From Lepidonotus clava (lineage: Eukaryota; Annelida; Polychaeta; Phyllodocida; Polynoidae): a DNA stretch of 64,000 bases. Position 1 is the first letter of the stretch. The number at the start of each line of letters is the position of its first letter. Under the pieces are notes generated by a model. That model saw only the letters and a program-made list of their open reading frames with translations. It was not told the origin of the DNA and did not search any database. Position numbers and translations under genes: made by a program. Location: contig OW387139.1 in the NCBI GenBank assembly GCA_936440205.1, positions 1,911,596-1,975,595 of the forward strand, in the 5' to 3' direction. Below, in pieces: positions 52,897 to 62,600 of the stretch.

Positions 52897-53265
52897 ATGG
52901 TGGCCCGTTGCACAACAGAATTTCGTTTTGAGGATCAAATTAAGATAGCATAACGAACTTTTGCTTAACAGGGAAATGTTACATTGTTACGAAAATTTTC
53001 GTTGTTACGAAAATTTCTGTTGTTACAAAAATAGTAAAAATCTCTGGTTCTAATGAATGAAATTGAATTCTGTAAATTGATATGAAAAGGGAGAAATATC
53101 AGTAAAAGTTACAGGTCTTTGAAGGCATTCTCAATATAGAAAAAAAAGTTGCAAAATGATCTTTGTTACGAATATATTTGCAAATAATATATTATTGAAC
53201 AACGAAATTTTATGCTAGTAATATTATCTTCGTTGCTAGGAAATCCATTATGCAACAGGCCACGG
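52897..53265. mobile_element. MITE, GTGGCCCGTTGCACAA ends (copy 2)
   Basis: Same family as the neighbour at 52,503: GTGGCCCGTTGCACAACAGA at left and the complement of CCGTGGCCTGTTGCATAATG at right, with AACGAA-rich interior. The two copies are only 71 bp apart. Confidence 0.8.
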
Positions 53266-53560
53266 GTGAACATTTGAGAACCTAAGAGTAAAGATTTTGA
53301 ATTTCATGCATTTCAAATCTAAAAACATTAAATTGAAATAATAGTTATAAGTATAATTTGTGAAATAAATTGCTCTGTCCCAAAGGGTGATGTTCCTGCT
53401 ATTTGGTTATCATGGGAAGCATGTTTTTGGTAATCTACAAAGAATCTGGCAGTGCGTGGAACAACATTGTTAGGGACTCTGACATTACGTTCCTGTATCC
53501 TGACTCTCGCTTTTTGGGGATACATGTCTTTATCATATTTGGAGATACTAAATATCTTAA

Positions 53561-53781
53561 AGGCAATGATCCACGTTGTGATTTTCGGCCGATTTTGAAC
53601 CAATTTTGAAAATTGGTTTCCTAAATAATCATTTTACTTATACAACATACACTTTTCCAAAGAGTTAAGAATAATACATATCAGAAAAATTGTATTTCCA
53701 TCAGGAAAATTGATTCCAAATATGTGAAAAATGCATGAGAAGAAAATCGGTCGGCCCAAAATCGCAAGGTGGATCATGGCC
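53561..53781. mobile_element. TTAA-flanked MITE (family D, copy 2)
   Basis: 221-bp body between TTAA at 53,557 and 53,782. Ends AGGCAATGATCCACGTTGTG and the complement of GGCCATGATCCACCTTGCG, with GATTTTCGGCCGATTTT and its partner just inside. Related to 26,378. Confidence 0.8.
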
Positions 53782-53859
53782 TTAAGAGCAAAGCACATGC
53801 TCTACAATACTTACGTTAAAGCATGCTTTACGATCTGCAGGTCACACGCAGGGATCGAT

Positions 53860-54060
53860 GGCGCTGAAATATACATAACGGCGCCCCTGCAGTGCATGGC
53901 GCCTGCCTATAGGGGGCCATCAAAGGCACCAGTTCAATCCGCACTATACAGGCCCCCCCGGCCCTCTACCCTAATGACAGAGCATACAGGTGTGTGGGGC
54001 AGGTCCGGGCGGCGCCAGTCAGTTACAGAGCTGAGCTAACGTCCGCTGTCCCTAACCAGG
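53860..54060 (+). other. GC-rich patch ending in a donor-like site
   Basis: GC-rich segment closing with CTAACCAG/GTAAGG at about 54,060. It could be a 5' non-coding exon for the plus-strand channel gene downstream; its frames do not join that gene's first seen coding exon as a coding start. Confidence 0.2.
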
Positions 54061-54084
54061 TAAGGTTAAAGTCCGCGTGTGTAG

Positions 54085-54725
54085 ACCACAGGGTCAGGGA
54101 TTGATCTTGAGTGACTTCTGAGTGAGTCTGAGTGACTTTTAAGTGAGTCTGAGTGAATCTGAGGGAGTCAGAGGAGTTTGAGTGAAGCTGAGTAAGTTTG
54201 AATCAGTCTGAGTGAGTTTGAGTGAATTCCGAATGAGTTTGAGTGAGTCTGAATGAAACGGAGTGACATCTGAGTGGGTCTTGGCAAGTCAGATCGAGTC
54301 TGGGTGAGTCTGGGTGATTCTATGTGAGTCTTAGTGACTTCTGAGTGATTGTTAGTGACTTCTTAGTGAGTGTGATTGAGTGTGACTGAGTCTGAGTGAC
54401 TTGTAAATGAGTTTGAAGGAGTTTGGGTGGGTCTGAGAGTGTCAGAGTGACTTCTGAGTGTATCTTAGTACCCTTAGTGACTTCTGAGTGAGTCTGAGTG
54501 AATCTAAGTGATTCTGAACGACGTCTGAGTGACTTTTGAGTGGGGCTGTGAGTGTCTGTGTGAATCTGAGTGAGTTTGAGTAAGTCTGAGTGAGTTTGAG
54601 CGAGTCTGAGGCTGTCTGAATGACTTCGGCATGAGTCTGAACAGATCTGAGGAATTTCTGAGCAAGTGATTCTCAGTGAAACTGAGTCACTTCTGAATGA
54701 TTCTCAGTGAGTCTCATTGAAAATG
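54085..54725. repeat. Minisatellite, ~10-bp GAGTGAGTCT unit
   Basis: Over 600 bp of diverged GAGTGAGTCT, GAGTGACTTCT and GAGTGAGTTT units, older-looking than the other arrays. Confidence 0.85.
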
Positions 54726-54892
54726 AGTGAAGCCACCTTTGAATATCTACTGAGAGTATTGGTTTATTTGGCTGACAAACGTGACGACTTGTGAGCTGAC
54801 TTGTGGTGTGACCTGCCTTAACTCTCTGCAAGTACACAGGTATGAGTCGTGGTGAGTAAGGCGGGGTGTTCTCCAAGTGTTCTCCAAGTGAC

Positions 54893-55115
54893 TATAGACG
54901 TTGTGCAGATGACGTCATAATGCCCAGAATGGCACAGGCCGCCATAGTGGTGATCATTTTGAAGTTGCCATTTTTATCAATCCTAAACATTAAGAACATA
55001 TATCATATATATTCTAGAATTCTTAATTTTTTTTTTATTTTAGCCACGTGGCTATGAAAAGCACATGGTGATCACCAAAATCTGGCCAGGTGACCAGGTC
55101 TGCACAAGGTCTATA
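54893..55115. mobile_element. MITE, TATAGACNTTGTGCA ends (copy 3)
   Basis: Left TATAGACGTTGTGCAGATGA, right the complement of TATAGACCTTGTGCAGACC. Interior GCCGCCATAGTGGTGATCAT and GTGATCACCAAAATCTGG match copies at 5,336 and 22,674. About 223 bp. Confidence 0.82.
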
Positions 55116-55581
55116 ATCGTTGACAATAGATGTAAGGCAGTGCCCAATAAGGATGGCATGTAAATATTAATCAGCAAGCAACTTACCAGACGTCAGATGA
55201 CTGAATAATTAATCCCCCAGTTGGGGTTTCTCGACCTGTTGATGCTTAGAGTTAAAAAGAAACCTCTAGTCGGCCTTTAACTGCTCTATTCCTCAATGAT
55301 TAGTGGTCAAAATCAAAAAGTCAAAAATTCTTCAGGGGAAAACCAGGGTGGATAAGGTATTAATTTGAGTCACCCACCATCACGGCGCGTTTGATATTTT
55401 CTCGCCGATTTTCTTGGATATTTTCCCAGCGATCCTATTGTGCGTCACTGGTTACCGAGAATGCACACCATACCCTTGGGGAATCACCTGACGATTGTGG
55501 TCGCCGGGTGATTGTGCCAACGATTTGTTTCTTGTGGAGTCACCAAGCGACGGTAAAATCGCTTAGTGGGTATGGGGCTAA

Positions 55582-55796
55582 AGCGCCATGCCCACTAGGA
55601 CAATTTTATACAATCGGCCGACCGATCGGCACTAAAATCAGCCAATTCTAGAGGTAGAATAGGCCGTTTCATATCAAACATGTACATTTCAATATTACAT
55701 ACTGACTGGTGATCTGAATCAGTGACGATTTAACCGGCAATTCTGTTAGTTGCCCATTGCCGGTTGCTGTGAAAATCGCCTAGTGGGTATGGGGCT
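55582..55796. mobile_element. TTAA-type MITE (family E, copy 2)
   Basis: 215-bp body with ends AGCGCCATGCCCACTAGGAC and the complement of AGCCCCATACCCACTAGGCG; right flank TTAA, left flank CTAA. A second right-end-like piece (CGCTTAGTGGGTATGGGG) abuts it on the left at about 55,560-55,578, so part of another family member precedes it. Confidence 0.75.
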
Positions 55797-55798
55797 TT

Positions 55799-55909
55799 AA
55801 TAGTCCCTGATGGGTACCCCATCTCCCTGTAGGAGCGGCTCACAACCAGGACAACGGGACACAGGACATCAGTAGAGTACATGGCACAGACCTGGGGCTC
55901 CACCTGGGA
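55799..55909 (-). CDS. Candidate exon, unrecognised (weak)
   Basis: After a CCCACCTTAG acceptor on minus, the frame reads VSQVEPQVCAMYSTDVLCPV then VLVVSRSYREMGYPSG and runs into the family E MITE without a good GT donor (GGG/GTACCC is the best). On plus, the same segment has CTCCCTGTAG and AAG/GTGGGTC ends. The strand cannot be decided, and it could be an exon clipped by the MITE or chance. Confidence 0.2.
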
Positions 55910-55916
55910 CACTAAG

Positions 55917-56799
55917 GTGGGTCTTTCACACCTCTTATACAATAAGGAATGTAACAGCATTTACTAAGTCTGAATATATGGTACATTTCTATTGTATTCA
56001 GTACCTTTTAGTTGGCTTCAATTATTCATAACTTTTGTCAGTACTACTGGGGACTTCTGACTGATCGTCATAAAATATTTATAAGAATTTGTGTAGCTTC
56101 GCCAACTGACATCAGTGTTACTAAATGTGTTTTGCAAGCTCCATTTCCTGGAGACTGTTATATGTAATAAACAACTTTGATTTGTTCTAAAAGAGATGAT
56201 TAATCAGAAAACCCTGTGTCGGAGTCTTTTAGGTCTAGTAAGTATGTTGAATGGCAGCGTAATGATATGAAGAAAATGATCGATATTGTTTCACGTTAAC
56301 GTTGTTACATGTTCTTCTAGTCTACACTACATGGAAATTGTTATGATATGAGTAGAGAAAAACTTATCAAGCATAGACACCCATAACCTTCCTCAATTAT
56401 TCTTTTGAGAACAATATTAGCATAAGGTTTTCATCAAATATTTCAAGATAATGCCTATGAAATGATACCATCAGAAATTACCCTCCTGAAAGTATTAGTA
56501 GGTGAATAGTAATTAATATAAAAAAACCAAGATTTGCCAATTTCTTATGATTCCATGATCTTTGACGATGTACCATACATGGATGTGTCCGACCAAAAAC
56601 AGAAGATGTGTAGAGGACCTGGTGAGGGCCTAAATGGATATATACAAAGTTGTCAACATTTTGAAACAAAGGTCTATGTCAAAGGTCAATCAGTAGGTCA
56701 TCTCATATAAATAACAATTTATCTATTTATTTATTTACAATTATAGTTGAACCACTAAATGCATAAACAGAACATTCACCATATAGATGGAAAGTTAAG
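55917..56799. other. Intergenic, no gene seen
   Basis: AT-rich sequence, no exon or repeat recognised. Confidence 0.4.
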
Positions 56800-57010
56800 C
56801 TAACATTCGTTTTTGGTGAGGATGAGAGATGACCAAACCAGAACATTATTAACAATGTCATAGTGTAACATTGCAATGTGAAGTTGCAGCAATATTATTG
56901 GGAGCCTTCAAAGTAATGTTGCCGCAGCCTCACACCGCCAAGTCAGGAGAACCAAACCAGAACTTTGCTTAGGCAACCATGCACTATTAACATTATAAAA
57001 TTGCAGTAAC
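56800..57010. mobile_element. AACGTT-rich element (diverged)
   Basis: Family words GACCAAACCAGAACATTATT, GTAACATTGCAATG and TTGGGAGCCTTCAAAGTAAT place it with the copy at 46,085. Confidence 0.55.
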
Positions 57011-57079
57011 ATCCTGTTTAAATCTATGGCCTGTTTCATAATATATTTTCGTAAAAGATCATCATTTACCATCATCATA

Positions 57080-57855
57080 CACTGTAAAAAGTTAATGCTT
57101 TTTTTCACAGCAAACTATACTGTTCATTTACACAATTCTTTTGCTGTTGGAAAATATACAGTTAAATATACTGTAGGATTACAAAATTTGTACTGTAAAT
57201 TTGAAATTGCATGATGAGGTTGTATTTCTTACTGTAAAAAAAAACTTTGACCATCAGGAGTGCAAAAATGAATAATAAAAAACGTTTTAATTATATTACT
57301 TTAAAACCATATTTCAGTGTGAATTAACAAATTCTAATGATGGCAAATAGTGAATACCATACACATTATATATACTTATGTATTAAGTTTTTTAAATACA
57401 TACATATTGTGTAATTATTACGAAATAATGATAGTCTTCATGCAAAGACACCTTTTTGGTTTAAAGCTTAGTAACAGTTTATAGGTAAGTATTGATCTCT
57501 CAAAGCTGCTGCAACAGCCCCCAGTACATGTATGTGCTAGTCAATCTAGTATCATTACATCCCACAACCCTTTATATATTGGTTTGTGGTTGTGAATTAA
57601 CATTTGAATTGATTTATGAGGAATATTCTATGTAAAATATATGAAAAAGAGCTTTTAATTAAAAGTGCTGTAAAATAACAGTGCAGTGTAAATTTACAGC
57701 GAAGTTTGCTGGAAACATTATTTACAGTACAGTTTGCTGTAAGACATCTACAGTACCATGTCCTGTAAAATGTAAAGTACATTACGTGCTGTTGGCTGGA
57801 AACATTGTTGCCAGCAAAGCTTGCTAAAGATTTACAGCGTTTACTTTTTACAGTG
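57080..57855. mobile_element. MITE, CACTGTAAAAAGT ends
   Basis: Left end CACTGTAAAAAGTTAATGC, right end the complement of CACTGTAAAAAGTAAACGC; 776 bp. The interior repeats ACAGTAAACTTGCTGT-like words (TTTACAGTACAGTTTGCTG). Ends of this type are common in hAT-like non-autonomous elements; I saw no clear 8-bp target duplication. Confidence 0.75.
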
Positions 57856-58139
57856 TAGCTACATGACTTTGAATTTTATTACATGGGTTTGGGCTTAATT
57901 TACAAGAGCCTGGGCTTGATTTATGAAAAATTAGCTTCATTTATGAGAGTTTGGGGTGGAATCAGGTGGGTTTGTTATGAAACGGCAGCATATGAGAGTT
58001 TCAATTCCCCATACAGCTCCCTTAAGCTTGCATAAAAGCTCTGTAGCTACATGAAACACCCTACTGGTTTGCTTTATGTCATGTTATTTCAATGAAAATG
58101 TATGTAAAACCTTACACTGTGAAATTATTGTCATATTCT
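57856..58139. other. Intergenic, no gene seen
   Basis: Loose repeats of GGGCTTGATTTATGA around 57,890-57,960; nothing else recognised. Confidence 0.35.
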
Positions 58140-58350
58140 GGTCATGTTCTCTCACTAAAAGTCATGTTATTATAATGTTCTGTATTGGTCAGGTTGAAAG
58201 TTCACTAAAAGTTTTAATGTTACACAACACTCTGTTTTGGAAGTCTCAGCCTAACGTAAAATATTTTAACTGTTACATAAGAATTCAAAAGTAACAGACT
58301 GACCCAAAAAGTATGTTTGCACAACATGCCTGTCATGTGTCTGCTTGCCT
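58140..58350. mobile_element. AACGTT-rich element (diverged)
   Basis: GTTATTATAATGTTCTGT, AACAGACTGACCCAAAAAGT and the end TGCTTGCCTGGG match the family end seen at 26,148. Confidence 0.55.
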
Positions 58351-58907
58351 GGGTGGGACTATGTTGTCGGTCATGATCATGCGCGGGATCAAATAGTCGT
58401 CATGTTTATCAATTCTGTTTCAAGTTTCTTACTGTGTCAATCTATGAACCATTCCAAAACCATTATTAATTCATCCATGGCAGTTTTATTTTCAGTTATG
58501 TAAATTTGCTGGTCTAGGTATGGTCCATTGAACTGTCGGTTGCCATAGCGACTGTATTTACCCCATTCCTGTGCTCACAGAACCAGGTTAACCAATTGGC
58601 TTTCAAGTGATATTGATGTTTCTGTTCAAATTTGAAGGGTCATATAACAAAATGTTTGGGTTAGGTACAGATGTGGGCATTAGTAAATTAGAGTAAAGTA
58701 GCCAGGCGGGAACCGGGATCGCTCAGTCGTAAAGCGAGTCATCTGGATGATGTACTTTGATTTACTGCCCCGCAGAACCATGGTGTTGAAAGGTGAGGTA
58801 TCCAGTCAAACAGGACAAATGCTCTCCTTTTTTATGTAAATGTTACATCTGTCTATCATGGTAACTGGTGGACAGTGTGATCTAGAGTCACAATCTGAGC
58901 CTCTTGG

Positions 58908-59081
58908 CAGGGGTGGATACAGGATTTCCAAAAGGTGATGTGGTCAGCATGTAAGTACTCTTAAAAACATGTGAATTTGAGTGCACACATGTGGTATTTT
59001 TCCTTCTTTTTGGTAGTTTTGGGATCCACCAAAAGACAGGAGGGGACGTCAGGACCCCAGAACCCCCTGGATCTGCCCCTG
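58908..59081. mobile_element. MITE, CAGGGGYGGAT ends
   Basis: 174-bp element, left CAGGGGTGGATACAGGATTT, right the complement of CAGGGGCAGATCCAGGGGGT. CAGGG termini fit hAT-type ends. No coding capacity; the open frame across it (58,971-59,231) is chance. Confidence 0.75.
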
Positions 59082-59433
59082 CCTGACCTTCACAGAGATC
59101 AGAAACAGGCTGATCTAAAAGTCATTTCTGTCTTCTTTTTCTTTTTTTTAAATATTACTTTATTTCAACTGTTTCAAAGTTGGCACACGCTGGTTTCTGT
59201 TGAATCACCAGAGCCGCACTACAAGGATTGATGGTCCCTTAGGAAACTTTAACTCGTCTCTTTAACTCCTCTGTTTAACCGATTCATCTTTGTGAAGTTG
59301 AGAACAATTTTGCCAAGGACCTGAAACCACAGATTTTTTAGTAGGAATAAGTTTAGACCTATAGCATGCATGTAATCAGTCAGTACTTTGTGACTGACAA
59401 AGCTAAAGAGGTACATTCCTTTCTATTTGACAG

Positions 59434-59670
59434 TGAACCCATTTAATGAGGAGGAGAAGAAGAAGGTGGTGACTGCCCACAACAAGGACACTCTGCCCGC
59501 ACAGTGGGCCATGGCGGGGTCAGAGGCGGGCAGCGAGGGGCAGCCGACCGTGGGGCAGACGGTCTCCTCGTGGGCAGCCAACAGCTCGTGTAACGGGCTG
59601 CCCAACATCCAGCGGTCAGGGCACCCTCTGAGGAGGGCATGCTGGGTCGGCCTCTTCCTCGCAGGCACAG
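59434..59670 (+). CDS. DEG/ENaC exon a (N-terminus, start of TM1)
   Basis: Acceptor TCTATTTGACAG. The exon opens with TG, so the first codon is completed by an upstream exon (A would give a Met split by an intron, G a Val). It encodes 79 codons ending RRACWVGLFLAGT. Donor ACAG/GTCAGTACC. Confidence 0.88.
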
Positions 59671-62600
59671 GTCAGTACCCGAACAAGCATGCAACACTAT
59701 TATAACATTGCTGTGCAATATTCTGTTTAGTTCTGTTTCGGTTCTTGTTACGTTATTTTGACGGCACCCAAAAAAACGTCTCTAGAACCTAACACAAGAA
59801 AAAAAAAACTAACATTGTGATGTTGCACTGTCACATTATTGTACCGTTCTGGTCACATTCACTACATGATAAATTTGTTTTAAGATTGTCTTTTGGTAGA
59901 GTCTCAACTTGCTGGACGAGGTGATTTTTCCCTATCTTCTGGATAATCTGTAATGGTTGATTCAAAATAGTAGAAGTAGTTGGCAAAGTAGTAGACTTTA
60001 CAATTAGTATGGCGTGGGCAAAGAGTTTTGCCCAGAGACCCACACTCCTTCTCTCTATATTGGCAGTATCTCAATATTAGCCTTACCCCATGGCCTCCAC
60101 TCCAGGGCCACTCAGCCTCTATTGGGACCCCTGGAAGGGGTGGAAAAAAAGGCAGGAATCTATGAGATTGAATACCTGCCTAGCCTGATATCATGAACAC
60201 TTGTTTCTGTGTGTGAGAATGTTTGGAAAGCAATCTGTGAGAATCCTGTGCTTTAAGGTCAACTAAAAACAGCAATCAGTAAGTGGCATTCTGCACTCTC
60301 AATCAAAAAGAGGAAAATATGAATGTCCCAGTGTTTCATGACTAGCACCTCCTTACAGAACATAACAGATTCTACACCTGTTATGGTAATGTTAACTTCA
60401 CATCTCACATGATCTGTGTTTAGTGAAGCATTTTTTTAGAGACGAGGTCCCTACATTGCATTATCCTTGTTGAGTAGTATAACATATGGCAAGCAGCAGA
60501 AATTTTACATGTTAGTAAGTAGGAATGAAAATGTCTTCTCCAATTAATTTGCTGTGGCATCTCATCTATCTGTATAATCTGATTGCTATCACTGTCTGTG
60601 TTCTTCAGGTCTGACGATATGGCAGGTGTCGGCCACAATCATCGCTTTCCTTAAGTACCCCGTTAACATCCACATCATCATAAACTTCTCCAGCAGCCTC
60701 ACCTTCCCCGCAGTCTCCATCTGTAACACCAACCAGATCAGGTCAGTCACAAGGTCAGGTCAGTCACCAGGTCAGGTCAGTCACAAGGCCAGGTCAGTAA
60801 AGATGTCGGGTCAGTCACAAGGTCAGGTCAGTCACAAGGTCAGGTCAGTCACAGTTCGGGTCAGTCACAAGGTAAGGTCAGTCACAAGGTCAGGTTAGCC
60901 ACAAGGTCAAGTCAGTCCCAAGGTCAGGTCAGTTGCAAGGTCAGGTCAGTGACAAGGTCAGTGATAAACTCAGTGATAAGGTCAGGTCAGTCACAAGATC
61001 AGGTCATTCACAAGATCAGTAGAAGGTCAGGTCAGTCACAAGGTCGGTTGAAAGGTCAGGTAAGTGACAGGGTCATGTCAGAGAAAGGTCAGTGACAAGG
61101 TCAGGTCAGTGACAAGGTCAGGTCAGTGACAAGGTCAGGTCATAACAACATAAATACTGTTATAGAATATGTTGTATACTTAAGTTCAGTAATGTGTTAT
61201 GTATCAGTTTACTAAAGCACTGAGCGCAATCAACAGGTAACCACACAAGCAGTTCTTGTTTGGTTCTCTTTGGTTCTCGTTACTTTATTTCTCACTTAAC
61301 CTCACTAAATTACTATAATAATTATTATGATATTTTGTTTTGGTGAGTCTTCCAATATTGTAACTCTAGGTGAAAAATCAGCAAGTAGCAGACTGACCCA
61401 AACAGTGCAGTCACAGAATGTGCCTATTACACAGAGGTTTGCCTGTTTTGGATTATTTAAAATTTTAAATGGAAATCTCATTTAATCATCACTGACATTG
61501 ATTGTTATTTAATGTTTTCACTCTACAGGAAAAGTGCTCTTCCATCATTCCGCTCCCTGCTGGAGGACATCCTTCCCCACTCCTACAACCAGAACACAAC
61601 ACGCGGCATGGTAAGCGGGGCACTGGGGGATTGCAGCAAATGGGCATTGTGTGCATAATGTACCACTGGGCCCAGTAATGAGAGTATGGTATGATGTAAC
61701 CCATACCCAATGTCCTGTACCTAATGGACAAAGTTATATATAGATGTGATCAATTATTACATTATTGCATGACCTTTCAAACTAAAAGCTTGTGGAGAAT
61801 CAGAATCAATCATATCAGATTCTCTACCTGTTTACCACAGTCAATCTACCATGCTGTTTATAGTTCTAGTTATGTTTGATGTACCTTTGCAGGTCTTTCA
61901 TAGCCTTACAAAGTTCTACACTATTAATTATATTCCCTCTCCTATCTTTAATGCTGGCTATATAATTATATACATAGGACTTACCCTTGTGGGACCAGGT
62001 CATCATTCTGTCCCTGATAAAGATCTAGTATAGTCTGTATGAATCTTTCCCTTAGATGATCTCTATAGGGGAATGTGTAGAGGGGCCAGTCCCATGTTCT
62101 AGTCCATAGGGACCTTTCCCTTAGATGATCTCTATGGGGGAATGTCTAGGCCAGCCCCATGTTCTAGTCCATAGGGACTTTTCCATAAGACAATCTCTAT
62201 AGGGGAAGTCTAGAGGTCCCAGTCCAATGTTCTAGTCCATGAGGACTTTTCCCTTAGATGATCTCTATAGGGGAATGTCTAGGCCAGTCCCATGTTCTAG
62301 TCCATAGGGACTTTTCCCTTAGATGATCTCTATGGGGGAATTTCTAGGCCAGTCCCATGTTCTAGTCCATAGGGACTTTTCCCTTAGATGATCTCTATAG
62401 GGGAATGTCTAGGCCAGTCCCATGTTCTAGTCCATAGGGACTTTTCCCTTAGATGATCTCTATGGGGGAATTTCTAGGCCAGTCCCATGTTCTAGTCCAT
62501 AGGGACTTTTCCCTTAGATGATCTCTATCGGGGAATGTCTAGGCCAGTCCCATGTTCTAGTCCATAGGGACCTTTCCCTTAGATGATCTCTATAGGGGAA

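Noticed and set aside
55833-55916. Plus-strand exon joining to the DEG/ENaC exon a
   Set aside because: Phases do not fit: the frame that would supply one leftover base contains a stop, and the open frame would read TGA into exon a.
58700-58790. tRNA-like A box (ATCGCTCAGTCGTAAAGC)
   Set aside because: No B box at the right distance and no cloverleaf; at most a decayed SINE head.
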